Made by a program: the position numbers and the translations under genes. Below the pieces are notes generated by a model. It saw nothing but the letters and a program-made list of their open reading frames with translations. It searched no databases and had not been told where the DNA came from. A DNA stretch of 64,000 bases, taken from assembly GCF_050589625.1 (NCBI RefSeq), contig NZ_JBNGOP010000005.1, positions 124,001 to 188,000 of the forward strand, read 5' to 3'. The DNA comes from Pelagihabitans sp947500445 (GTDB lineage Bacteria > Bacteroidota > Bacteroidia > Flavobacteriales > Flavobacteriaceae). Positions 44,464 through 53,018 of this stretch are shown one piece after another (positions within the stretch are counted from its first letter, which is position 1; each line of letters starts with the position of its first letter).

Positions 44464-45363
44464 ATGGAATTAAAGTATTTTAGATTGATAAAGACCATTA
44501 CGGAAGAGGGCAGTATTGCCAATTCTGCCGACAAACTTTTTTTGACCCAGTCCGCCTTGAGCCACCAACTCAAGGATTTGGAGCAGCGTTTGGGTTTTAA
44601 GGTCTTTTATCGCAAGCGCAATCGATGGGAGTTAACAGAGGAGGGTCGGGAACTGTATCTTTTGGGAAATGTGCTTTTGGAGCGTATTGAAAAAGGTTTT
44701 GCAACGATCGAACGGTTGCGAAAAGGTACGGTAGGAAGTGTTAAGGTAAGCACGGAGTGCTATAGCTTTTATCAGGGACTACCGGGATTTGTCCAAAAAA
44801 TGGGACTGTTGTATCCCGGTATGGATGTGGCATTGATCTTAGAGGCAACACACCGGCCCGTTGCAAAAGTAGTATCCAAGGAAATTGATATTGCCATCGT
44901 TACCAAAAAACCGACGGACAAAACACTCTCCAGTGTAATGGTATATGAGGATGAACTATTTGCACTGATCCATAAAGAAAATCACCTGGCGGGAAAGGCC
45001 TTTTTAGAGGCACGGGACTTCTCCAAAATACATTTGATCATCCATTCGTATCCGTTGGAAACCGTTTCCGTATATGAGCAATTCCTAAAACATCATGCCT
45101 GCACCCCGCAAAAGGTTTCGGCCATTCCACTTACAGAAGTGGCATTAGAAATGGTGGCCGCAAATATGGGTATAATGTGTATGCCAAAATGGGCATTGCG
45201 CTCGTTTAAAATTGCTTCGGACCTGTTATTTGTGCCTATCGGTAAAAGTGGTTTGAAACGAACCCATTACGTAGTATTCAGATCGGAAGACAAGCATAAG
45301 AAATACTTGAACGATTTTATCTCCAATTTCGGGGAAACCTTTGCCGTAAAGGAGGCACTTTAA
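44464..45363 (+). CDS. LysR-family transcriptional regulator
   Basis: This is a 299-aa protein with the N-terminal winged HTH (about 1-60: IANSADKLFLTQSALSHQ, LKDLEQRLGFKVFYR) and a C-terminal periplasmic-binding-like effector domain (about 90-295). It probably controls the divergent rhodanese gene and itself from the 134-bp shared region. The inducer is unknown. The segment after it, 45364-45608, has no supported gene. Confidence 0.92.
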   Translation: MELKYFRLIKTITEEGSIANSADKLFLTQSALSHQLKDLEQRLGFKVFYRKRNRWELTEEGRELYLLGNVLLERIEKGFATIERLRKGTVGSVKVSTECYSFYQGLPGFVQKMGLLYPGMDVALILEATHRPVAKVVSKEIDIAIVTKKPTDKTLSSVMVYEDELFALIHKENHLAGKAFLEARDFSKIHLIIHSYPLETVSVYEQFLKHHACTPQKVSAIPLTEVALEMVAANMGIMCMPKWALRSFKIASDLLFVPIGKSGLKRTHYVVFRSEDKHKKYLNDFISNFGETFAVKEAL

Positions 45364-45608
45364 AAAACGCTCCAATGATTTGGGCAATATGTGGATCACG
45401 ATTTGGATGCTCGTGGTCTCGTCGACTTCCCTTGCAAAGCCAACAGTAACCGTTTAAGGGTTTGAACACGCCCTGGTCCGGCAATCGGTCCGTGGTTTAA
45501 ACCGGATGGCGGTATTGTTGGTGCGACGAACGGTACTGGGGAAATTCATGACAACTGCATTATCACGGACCGAGGTATGCTTTTAAGCTTTTCAAAAAAA
45601 ATCAAAAA

Positions 45609-45656
45609 AGTGTAACCTTTTTTTCATTTGATCAATCCTACAAGTGTAATCTTTTA
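45609..45656 (+). promoter_or_regulatory. Direct repeat in the ECF sigma operon promoter region
   Basis: AAGTGTAACCTTTT at 45609-45622 and AAGTGTAATCTTTT at 45643-45656 differ by one base and begin 34 bp apart, just before the operon. TGTAAC resembles the -35 box of ECF sigma promoters, so the operon may be autoregulated. The first half could be the -35 element and the second a regulator site. Confidence 0.4.
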
Positions 45657-45668
45657 AAAACAAGAATT

Positions 45669-46010
45669 ATGAATGATTTTATTTTTGGCCCGGGAATCGT
45701 GTTGATCGTATTGTTCGCCGCTGCCGGCTACACGATTTATACGTTTATAAAAGCTTCACATTTAGAGCGTATGGCGAAAATTGAAAAAGGGATCGATACC
45801 GCCTCATCGCCGAACAGCGCACAGTATCTGATATTAAAATTGGGAATGTTCATGGTCGGGATCGCCATCGGCTTGCTTTCGGCCCATTTTGTTGAAAAGA
45901 CATTTCAAATTGACGAAGTTGTTTTCTATCCTTCTTTTATGCTGCTTTTTGGAGGTATCGGTTTGATTGCCTCGTTTTTCTGGTCAAAAAAGTTGCAACG
46001 CAATAATTAA
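45669..46010 (+). CDS. Small membrane protein of the sigma operon
   Basis: This is a 113-aa protein with three hydrophobic segments (about residues 8-27, 58-77 and 88-107) and a charged cytoplasmic loop (about 28-50, HLERMAKIEKG). It resembles the DUF6249-type membrane proteins that precede ECF sigma genes in Bacteroidota. It lies 5 bp before the sigma gene. It may take part in signal sensing; this is inference. Confidence 0.7.
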   Translation: MNDFIFGPGIVLIVLFAAAGYTIYTFIKASHLERMAKIEKGIDTASSPNSAQYLILKLGMFMVGIAIGLLSAHFVEKTFQIDEVVFYPSFMLLFGGIGLIASFFWSKKLQRNN

Positions 46011-46015
46011 GACGA

Positions 46016-46570
46016 ATGGAGGCCCATTATATAGATGCGGTTTTAAAGGGAAATGCCAATGCCTTTGGATATTTCATAAGAACCTATCAAAACCAAGCTT
46101 TTTCGCTGGCCGTTTCCCTGGTAAAGCGGGAGGCCGATGCGAAGGATGTGGTGCAAGATAGCTTCGTTGCGGCCTATTCTTCTTTGGGCAATTTTCGAAA
46201 GGATGCCAAATTTTCTACATGGTTTTATCGGATCGTGGTCAATACGGCATTACAGTTTTTAAAACGACAAAAACGCAGGAGCGAAGTCGTATCGGATTAG
46301 GTGATTACCGATGATGAAAAAACGGCAGTCAATTCCGCTCTTACACAATTGCGGCAAGAAGATCTAAAACGGCTCGTGGTCACGGTTTTTAAAAAAATAC
46401 CACCCAAAGAAGCGATGGTGTTGCAGCTCTACTATATCGATGACCAAAATATTGCGGAGATTATGGAAATAACGGCTTTTTCCAATTCCCAGGTAAAAGT
46501 ACTGTTACATAGGGGGCGAACAACTTTTTATAAACACATGGAAAGCGAAGACATTAAAAAACCTTATTGA
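46016..46570 (+). pseudogene. ECF sigma-70 factor gene with an in-frame TAG
   Basis: Region 2 (about codons 5-85: AFGYFIRTYQNQAFSLAVSLV, AKDVVQDSFVAAYSSLGNF) and region 4 (about codons 120-180: MVLQLYYIDDQNIAEIM, NSQVKVLLHRGRTTFYKH) lie in one frame and are separated by a TAG at 46298-46300. Without it the protein would be about 184 aa, the normal ECF size. The TAG falls in the variable linker. Either the gene has been lost recently, or the TAG is read through, or the base is a sequencing error. Confidence 0.8.
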
Positions 46571-46571
46571 T

Positions 46572-46910
46572 ATGGATGAAAAAGATGACTTAAAGGAAGT
46601 TTTGAACGGTATCGATCAACTGCACACTCCGGTCGATCTGGAGGGCGCAATTTTACAAAAGATAGCGGAGGAGGAACGTATAAAGGCGCAAATAGCCCGC
46701 TATCGGACCAATGGCTTGAGAGCATTATGGGCGTCACTGGTACTCACGGTAATTTTAGCGGTGCTTTTCAGTCTGCCCAACAGTGTACAAACGGCCGAAT
46801 ACGCCATTATGACCTATGCTTCTGTAGGCGTAACGCTTTTGGTCCTTTTTGTTCAACTCGAAATTGGACGGACGAACGGTTTAAATCACTTAAAAACAAA
46901 TGGATTATGA
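46572..46910 (+). CDS. Putative anti-sigma or accessory membrane protein
   Basis: This is a 112-aa protein with a cytoplasmic acidic leader (about 1-45), two transmembrane helices (about 53-71 and 76-95) and a short tail. It directly follows the sigma gene (1-bp gap), the place of an anti-sigma factor. No zinc-binding anti-sigma motif (HxxxCxxC) is seen. Its stop overlaps the start of the serine hydrolase. Confidence 0.65.
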   Translation: MDEKDDLKEVLNGIDQLHTPVDLEGAILQKIAEEERIKAQIARYRTNGLRALWASLVLTVILAVLFSLPNSVQTAEYAIMTYASVGVTLLVLFVQLEIGRTNGLNHLKTNGL

Positions 46911-48598
46911 AAGGTAATAGACAAATAAAGCGGACGAACTACAATAGAAATTACATGATCGCCCTGGTATTTTTGGCATTGATATCCTGTATGTCATCGG
47001 GAACATTAGCTGCCCAAATGACCAAAACACAAATCGACAGTATTGTCAGCGATGCCATGACTTCTCTGGACCATACGGTGGGGTTTGCCATTGGTGTGGT
47101 CAAGGACGGGAAAATTGTACATGCGAAAGGATATGGCAAAACAAGGGCAGGTTCCGGTGTGCCGGTAACCGCGGATACCCCTTTTGGGATAGCGTCCAAT
47201 TCCAAGGCGTTTACCGCTACGGCATTGTCCATTCTGGTAGAAAGGGGAACATTGCATTGGGACGACAAGGTAGTAAAGCACATACCGGAGTTTACAATGT
47301 ACGACGATTATGTAACCAGCAATTTTACCGTGCAAGATCTGTTGACCCACCGTAGTGGGTTGGGGCTGGGCGCGGGAGACCTAATGCTCTTTCCCGATGG
47401 TTCCAATTTTACGATGAATGATGTACTAAATGCTTTTCAGTATTTTAAACCTGTTTCCCCTTTTCGAAGCAAATTTGACTACGATAATCTGTTGTACTTG
47501 GTAGCGGGCGAGCTTATCGCAAGGGTCAGTGGAAAACCTTGGTCCGACTTTATTGAAGATGAAATTTTGAACCCCCTGCAAATGCAGCATTCCTATGCCA
47601 GTTATGGCGCTGCCGCAAATACGGAGACCATCGCCGTAGCACATGGGTTCAACGGTAGTTCTTTAAAAGCGGTGAACGCTCCAATTTCAAAAGGAACGGT
47701 TGCGGGTCACGAGGGATTGAACGGTGCCGCAGGTGGAATGTGGTCAAGCGCTAGGGATATGTGTAACTGGATGCTAGTACAGTTGAACAAGGGAACATAT
47801 GGTGCCAATTTGGACAAAAGCCTGTTCGCACCGCACCAACAAGATGAAATGTGGCGGATGCATACACCTATGGCACAGCAACAAGACCCCAATTCACCCT
47901 TCAAGGTACATTTTTCGGGATATGGATTGGGTTGGTTTTTGTCCGATTTTAATGGCTTTTTTAAAGTACACCATTCCGGCGCCATTGCGGGAATGTCCTC
48001 CGAAGTAACGTTGATTCCGGAGCTTGATCTCGGTATTGTAGTATTGAACAATTCGGACGGTGCGGGACTTTTAAACGGCTTACTGGGTTTTGTCCTATTG
48101 GAGGAATACCTGCAGTTGGAAACCGGAATCAACTGGATGGAAATGGCCGCTGGTATGCAAGGACAGCAGCAAATGGGAGACCCCGATGCGGAGGAAGTCT
48201 GGCGGACCGTTGCGGCGAATAAGAACAATACCGTTCAAACCAAGAACTATGTGGGCGTATATGAAGACGATTGGTTCGGGAAGGTCGAAATTTTTGAGAA
48301 AGGGGGCGACCTTTGGTTCCGATCGGAAAAGTCTCCCCGATTAAATGGTAAGATGGCGTTTTACAAGGATACCACCTTTGCCATTAAATGGGAGTATCAA
48401 GATATGAACGCAGATGCCCTGGCCGTATTTACATTAAGTGAAAACGGTAGCGCACAGCATATAAAAATGAAAGGAATTTCAAGGTTTATCGATTTCAGTT
48501 TCGACTTTCAGGATCTAGATCTAAATCGGATTCCTTCCCCTTTAGAAAGTACCGGTACGGGCCGTTATACCATTTTTGCTTTAAAATCACCCAAATAA
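46907..48598 (+). CDS. Serine hydrolase, beta-lactamase class C/PBP4-type
   Basis: This is a 563-aa exported enzyme starting at ATG 46907 (4-bp overlap with the previous stop). The signal segment is about 15-39. The beta-lactamase fold shows the S-x-x-K motif SNSK at 97-100, the Y-x-N motif in FDYDNLLYLVAGE and an HHSGAIAG segment as the third motif. The C-terminal part (about 440-560) resembles DUF3471. Such enzymes hydrolyse esters or D-amino-acid peptides and are often not true beta-lactamases. It ends the sigma operon, so it may be its output. Confidence 0.9.
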   Translation: MKGNRQIKRTNYNRNYMIALVFLALISCMSSGTLAAQMTKTQIDSIVSDAMTSLDHTVGFAIGVVKDGKIVHAKGYGKTRAGSGVPVTADTPFGIASNSKAFTATALSILVERGTLHWDDKVVKHIPEFTMYDDYVTSNFTVQDLLTHRSGLGLGAGDLMLFPDGSNFTMNDVLNAFQYFKPVSPFRSKFDYDNLLYLVAGELIARVSGKPWSDFIEDEILNPLQMQHSYASYGAAANTETIAVAHGFNGSSLKAVNAPISKGTVAGHEGLNGAAGGMWSSARDMCNWMLVQLNKGTYGANLDKSLFAPHQQDEMWRMHTPMAQQQDPNSPFKVHFSGYGLGWFLSDFNGFFKVHHSGAIAGMSSEVTLIPELDLGIVVLNNSDGAGLLNGLLGFVLLEEYLQLETGINWMEMAAGMQGQQQMGDPDAEEVWRTVAANKNNTVQTKNYVGVYEDDWFGKVEIFEKGGDLWFRSEKSPRLNGKMAFYKDTTFAIKWEYQDMNADALAVFTLSENGSAQHIKMKGISRFIDFSFDFQDLDLNRIPSPLESTGTGRYTIFALKSPK

Positions 48599-48620
48599 AA
48601 AGCAGTCATTTTTTGTTTAG

Positions 48621-48730
48621 ACGAAAAAGAAAAACTAAGCATAGCAAGTAGCTACGGTTGTTTTTTATTTTGAAGTATAAACGGAAAAGGGCAATTTTTA
48701 ATGGGTAATTTTAAGGTAGAAATGGTATTA
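48621..48730 (-). repeat. Dispersed ~110-bp repeat, copy X3
   Basis: Read on the minus strand it gives ATACCATTTCTACCTTAAAA, TTAAAAATTGCCCTTTTCCG and ...GCTATGCTTAGTTTTTCTTT, matching X1 in order. It is inverted relative to X1 and X2. Confidence 0.7.
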
Positions 48731-48768
48731 ATACAGTATTGTAGTGGTTTTATTATAATGGAACAAAG

Positions 48769-48804
48769 AACGGTGGTTTCTTAAATTTTGAAACCACCGT
48801 TTTC
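48769..48804. terminator. Hairpin terminator
   Basis: AACGGTGGTTTC and GAAACCACCGTT are perfect 12-bp arms around a 9-nt loop, followed by TTT. The region 48805-49064 after it holds no supported gene. Confidence 0.75.
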
Positions 48805-49064
48805 ATTGGTCACGTTCGTTAGTTGAACGGTGGAACAATTTCCGTATCCACATTTTTAGTAACGTCAGAAGTGGCATTAAGTCGGCAGTCTTACTGGCAT
48901 TCCGCTATATATGGATTACGAAACCTTCTAGGCTCAACCGTTTACCGCAACTTTGATACCATGTAGAAAAAAAGAATTTCACTCTTTTTCCATAAACCTA
49001 TGTATTTTAAATACACGCTAGTTTCAGTTTTTGGAATTCGGCACCTCCATTGGTGGTAAGGTGC

Positions 49065-49622
49065 TTATTCTTTTTTTCTTTGATAATACATGACCAGACT
49101 TGCTTTGGCCAGGGTGTTGTTCCAAAGGTTGTAGCCGACCACTGCTGGGTTGGTGTCGGCACTAAGGCCCAACGAAGCTGTTTTAAGGGCGTAAACCGTA
49201 ATGATATATTGGTGCAGTCCATGACCTTCTGGCGGACATGGCCCTCCGTAGCCTTTGCCCCCAAAATCGGTAACGCTCTGAATGGCGCCCTCCGGTGTTA
49301 AATTAAGATCTGGGTTACCACTTCCCGATGGTAGTTCGGTGGTACTTTCCGGAATGTCGAATACCACCCAGTGCCACCATCCGCTACCGGTTGGGGCATC
49401 CGGGTCGTACATGGTTACCGCAAAACTTTTGGTGCCCTCCGGGGCATTTTTCCAGGACAACTGCGGCGATTGATTTTTTCCGGTACAACCAAAGCCATTA
49501 AACTCTTCGGTAACCGTTGCTTCCCCTCCGATAGCGCTGCTCGATAGGGTAAACGTACTTTGTGCAAAAAGGCTGCTCGATAGGACGGCCATTACCAATA
49601 AAAGAAAACTTGATTTTTTCAT
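49065..49622 (-). CDS. YbhB/YbcL-type PEBP (Raf kinase inhibitor-like) protein
   Basis: This is a 185-aa protein with a signal peptide (1-20, LFAQ). The PEBP fold covers about 25-180: GKNQSPQLSWKNAPEGTKSFAVTM is split here at its conserved DPDAPTGSGWWHWVV ligand-pocket motif (about 70-84), and GGPCPPEGHGLHQYI follows at about 127-141. PEBP proteins bind phosphate- or phosphatidylethanolamine-like ligands. The bacterial role is unclear. It is predicted to be periplasmic. Confidence 0.92.
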   Translation of the reverse strand: MKKSSFLLLVMAVLSSSLFAQSTFTLSSSAIGGEATVTEEFNGFGCTGKNQSPQLSWKNAPEGTKSFAVTMYDPDAPTGSGWWHWVVFDIPESTTELPSGSGNPDLNLTPEGAIQSVTDFGGKGYGGPCPPEGHGLHQYIITVYALKTASLGLSADTNPAVVGYNLWNNTLAKASLVMYYQRKKE

Positions 49623-49998
49623 TTTTATGTTTTTTTAGTATTGAAGTGGTTTAAACTTTTTCAATTGGCTAAAAAATCATGAATTTTCGCTTCAATCCAA
49701 AAAGTTGAAATCACTTCACTACAAATTTAGGGTGCATGGGGCAAAGTTCAGCATTTGATTGTGCTCAAAAAGTGTTGCTAAAGGTTCATTGATCATGGAT
49801 ATTAGTGGAAAGGGTACACTTCAGGGAAAGACGTTCCTTCGAGTGTTTGGAGTTACAAATCCTTAACAATTTTACGGTCGCACCCATTGGTTCGCAATTT
49901 TTATTGATTGCAAAATAGCATACAGCTACATTAAGCCTAGGTTGAAAAAGAATATTATTCTATTCCCACATGCCTCTGTATTTTAAATGTAAGGCGGT
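49623..49998. other. Intergenic, nothing recognised
   Basis: These 376 bp between two leftward genes are AT-rich, with no supported ORF or clear hairpin. Part of it should be the PEBP gene promoter. Confidence 0.4.
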
Positions 49999-50838
49999 TT
50001 AGTTTTGTTGGTACTGTTTTGGTGTTACTCCAAATTTAACTTTAAATGCCTGAATAAAATTGGACAAGGTCTCATAACCCACCTCCTCATAAATATCGGA
50101 GGGTCTTTTTGATTCGCTTTTTAATAAGAAGGCGGAATATTCGAGCCTTTTATCATGAAACCACTTGCCGGGCGCACTATTAAAGTGTTTTTCGAATGCT
50201 CTTTTAAAGGTAGATACGCTCATGTCACATAAAAACGCCAGTTCTTCTACACGGAGTTTGTTGAGTCGGTTTTGTTGCACTGTTTGTATAAAACGCTGCG
50301 TGTGATCATCTCTTTCGGCAACTAGGGAATGTATAAAAGAAGTACCGTTTTGCGCTATTAAGTATAACATTATTTCCTCGAACTTAACTTGTAAAAGGGC
50401 TTCTTGAACGGTTTTTGAAAGTTTGGAAATATGAAGGATGCTATGAACAAATCCATGTAAATACGAATTGTAGTCAAAGGAATATGTAGCACGACGTTGC
50501 AAAGTTTCAAGAGGATCTAGTTCAAATTTTCGTATAAAATCCAGAATGGCGTCATTCTGAAAGAAAAAGAGGACACTGCGGTACCGCTCAAAATTGTCGG
50601 ACAGTTTTTCGGTCATTAAACAGTTCCCCGATTTCATTAATAGAAATCTTTTCGGGTCTATGATGCATGAGGCGTTGTCAAAAAAAACTTCTTTGGTTCC
50701 CTCTTGTAAAAAACTAAATGTATTGGTTTGCAGCAAAATCTGTTGTTTGGACATTTCTGTTCCACTTTCATATTCAAAGACCGCTAACAATGGTAAAGGG
50801 GCCGAGAGCAATTCTTGCGGTAAGTGAACCGTCTTCAT
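49999..50838 (-). CDS. AraC-family transcriptional regulator
   Basis: This is a 279-aa protein with an N-terminal cupin-like sensor (about 20-160) and a C-terminal AraC DNA-binding domain: RVEELAFLCDMSVSTFKRAF (about 197-216) and PSDIYEEVGYETLSNFIQAF (about 245-264). It lies 3 bp after a DinB-like gene on the same strand, so the two are probably co-transcribed and the regulator may act on the pair. Confidence 0.92.
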   Translation of the reverse strand: MKTVHLPQELLSAPLPLLAVFEYESGTEMSKQQILLQTNTFSFLQEGTKEVFFDNASCIIDPKRFLLMKSGNCLMTEKLSDNFERYRSVLFFFQNDAILDFIRKFELDPLETLQRRATYSFDYNSYLHGFVHSILHISKLSKTVQEALLQVKFEEIMLYLIAQNGTSFIHSLVAERDDHTQRFIQTVQQNRLNKLRVEELAFLCDMSVSTFKRAFEKHFNSAPGKWFHDKRLEYSAFLLKSESKRPSDIYEEVGYETLSNFIQAFKVKFGVTPKQYQQN

Positions 50839-50841
50839 TTT

Positions 50842-51399
50842 TTAGTTGTTTGTGTTTTGCCCAGGTTGGGAAAGTCCAAAGTCGTAGGTATTACCCAAAA
50901 CGCGTCTCAGGGTGGCCAGCTGTCCGCAATGCCACATCGTGTGTTTGATGTTCCAGTCGACGGCCTTGTACTTGTTTTTGGCTATGGGGTGTTCCACCTT
51001 TCCGGGGACCAAGGCGGAGGAAAGGTCTTTTTGGTCCAATGAACTTATAACTGCAATCGATTTTTTTTCGATAAAGTCCAAATGTTCATGCAAAAGGGAA
51101 GTCGGTAAGGCCTCAGTGGTATTGGCAGGTGAGGTTTTAAAGGCGTACAATTGGTTGTATTTTTTCAAGGGTAGGTGCTCCAGTACGTCGCGTTGGTGAC
51201 CGGTGACGACGAGAATGGAATGGTAGTAGGTACTAAGAATGATGTGCCCAACTTGCCAATTGATGCTCGATTCCAACACCTTGGGTACCTTGCCCCAAAG
51301 GTCTTCCGGCACCGGGTCGATCAATTTATGGACCCAGCTGTACGCGTCGGTTGTTTGCCGTACCAATAGTGCTACTTCGTTCATTTTGTCCGTTTCCAA
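50842..51399 (-). CDS. DinB-superfamily protein
   Basis: This is a 185-aa four-helix-bundle protein of the DinB/YfiT type, with the metal-ligand His residues in WQVGHIILSTYYHSIL (about 48-63) and NIKHTMWHCGQLATLRR (about 151-167). These proteins often bind metal and act in thiol-dependent or detoxifying reactions. The substrate is unknown. It forms an operon with the AraC gene. Confidence 0.85.
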   Translation of the reverse strand: METDKMNEVALLVRQTTDAYSWVHKLIDPVPEDLWGKVPKVLESSINWQVGHIILSTYYHSILVVTGHQRDVLEHLPLKKYNQLYAFKTSPANTTEALPTSLLHEHLDFIEKKSIAVISSLDQKDLSSALVPGKVEHPIAKNKYKAVDWNIKHTMWHCGQLATLRRVLGNTYDFGLSQPGQNTNN

Positions 51400-51480
51400 A
51401 CAAATTTAGCCAAAGTTGGGAAATGGGAAGTGCTTAAAATGGGATTGTTCCCAATTGTTTACACTCCACAAATTCAAGAT

Positions 51481-52458
51481 CTACGTATTATGAATACCCC
51501 ATGTATCGGCCGGAAAAATTTTTGTAAAACGTTTCGGAAGCTTGGCCTGAAAATGGATTTCTTTATCCGTAAATGGATGGGTGAACAACAAGGAATAGGC
51601 GTGCAAATAGAGTCCCTTTCCTTTTAAGATTAAACCCTCGTTGCCATATATATCATCACCCAAAATGGGATTGCCCATTTGGGAAAGGTGTTTTCGCAAT
51701 TGGTGTCTCCTTCCGGTTTTGGGGTGTAAAAGTACCAGATTGAGCAGTCCGAATCTGTCCGAAGGCACCGAACCACAAACGGTGTAGTTCGTTTGGGATG
51801 GTTTTCCGTCCACTTCCGTGGTAATGGTTCCTTTAGACGGCATTTTCCCAATCGTCACGGCGTAGTACTCTTTTTCGATGGCCCTTTGTTCAAACCTCTT
51901 GTTCAAAGCCCTGATGCTGCTCGCTGTTTTCCCGACCAATAAAATACCGGTAGTGGCAAAATCCAAGCGATGAACGGGTTGGGGTCGGGTAGCATCGGGC
52001 AATAAACTTGGCGCAATATTTTTAGGGAGGCCATTGGCAACGGTTTTCAACACGTTACCATTGACCAGAAGACCGGCAGGCTTGTAGATTAAGGCCAAAT
52101 GGTCGTCCTCGAACAACACCGATAAGCGTAGGTTTACTTTTTTTACATGCTCCGAGTCTTTAAAAGAAGATAATGAAATACGCTCCCCACCGCGGATAAG
52201 GGTGGCGGTGGAGGCGATTGTACCATTTACTCGAATGCATTCTTTTTTCAATATCTTTTTTAGGGCGGACTTTGTAGCTACCGTGGTAAAGATGCCTACG
52301 CCGTATTCTTGCAGTCGCATGGGGGAGGGGAGGTCGGGGACGATATGGAATTCGGTTTCCTTGATAGCACGGATATTTTTTAAAAGTAAGCATCTTAGAT
52401 TAAAAGAATCAGTAAGTAGCGGTAGTTGCTCCCACACTTTTAGGTAGTCAAAGACCAT
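51481..52458 (-). CDS. RluA-family pseudouridine synthase
   Basis: This is a 325-aa RNA-modifying enzyme with an N-terminal S4-like RNA-binding segment (about 65-100: SALKKILKKECIRVNG, TLIRGGERISL) and an RluA catalytic core with HRLDFATTGILLVGK (catalytic Asp at about 169). The KTGRRHQLRKHLSQMGNPILGDDIYG segment, read here in parts, is the second RluA signature at about 250-275. It converts U to pseudouridine in rRNA or tRNA. The target site is not known. Confidence 0.92.
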   Translation of the reverse strand: MVFDYLKVWEQLPLLTDSFNLRCLLLKNIRAIKETEFHIVPDLPSPMRLQEYGVGIFTTVATKSALKKILKKECIRVNGTIASTATLIRGGERISLSSFKDSEHVKKVNLRLSVLFEDDHLALIYKPAGLLVNGNVLKTVANGLPKNIAPSLLPDATRPQPVHRLDFATTGILLVGKTASSIRALNKRFEQRAIEKEYYAVTIGKMPSKGTITTEVDGKPSQTNYTVCGSVPSDRFGLLNLVLLHPKTGRRHQLRKHLSQMGNPILGDDIYGNEGLILKGKGLYLHAYSLLFTHPFTDKEIHFQAKLPKRFTKIFPADTWGIHNT

Positions 52459-52463
52459 AACGC

Positions 52464-52491
52464 AAAAAAACCCTCTGATTTCTCAAAGGGT
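52464..52491 (-). terminator. Leftward terminator of the ThiF/DUF6527 operon
   Basis: Read on the minus strand, ACCCTTTGA and TCAGAGGGT pair around GAAA, followed by seven T. It lies 134 bp beyond the DUF6527 stop and just before the RluA-type gene, separating the two. Confidence 0.65.
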
Positions 52492-52625
52492 GCTAGTAGC
52501 TAAGACACAAATATCTAACCAATTACTTTCAGATATGAAAGCATTAATCAACTACATAATCATAGCTTTAAATAAGCGATTAATGCCCGAACAGAAGCCT
52601 TAATAACCACCATTTTGTTTTGGAA

Positions 52626-53018
52626 TTATGTTCTTGGATGTGTGAATCTTCTTGAATATCTACAACTTTTAAAGGAGTCATTTTCGATTTCATAAAACTT
52701 ATCCCTTTCATCATCTTCAATTTTACGGATTTTACGAATTCTCTCATCGCTCCACGTAGAAGCCCATTCGACTTTACCATATGTAATCCAATAATGGGAT
52801 TTACAATCAAAACCCCAATTTCCAATAGATGGATTTAGAGTTACAGCTTCACCATCGTAACTCATCCTCCAACCCATTGGTGATAGCGGGGTATTAACCT
52901 CAATACCACAACTACAGGCACAGTTATGAATTACTGTTCCATAATCTAAAGATATATACAAGACTCCATCTTCGATTATTTCTGGTATAAATTCTACAAA
53001 CTTATGTTGAACTATCAT
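52626..53018 (-). CDS. DUF6527-family protein
   Basis: This is a 130-aa protein with the DUF6527 layout: HNCACSCGIE (Cys33, 35, 37), MGWRMSYDG, LNPSIGNWGFDC and KSHYWITYGKVEWA (Cys72, His75). The Cys/His set suggests a bound metal. From memory, DUF6527 proteins occur with ThiF/E1 proteins in bacterial ubiquitin-like conjugation operons, where they are thought to act as processing or deconjugating factors. Its start overlaps the ThiF gene by 17 bp, so the two form an operon. Confidence 0.8.
   Translation of the reverse strand: MIVQHKFVEFIPEIIEDGVLYISLDYGTVIHNCACSCGIEVNTPLSPMGWRMSYDGEAVTLNPSIGNWGFDCKSHYWITYGKVEWASTWSDERIRKIRKIEDDERDKFYEIENDSFKSCRYSRRFTHPRT

Noticed and set aside
46727..46906. 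60-codon 5' extension of the serine hydrolase frame.
   Set aside because: It runs through the preceding membrane-protein gene in another frame; the ATG at 46907 has the correct overlap and signal peptide.
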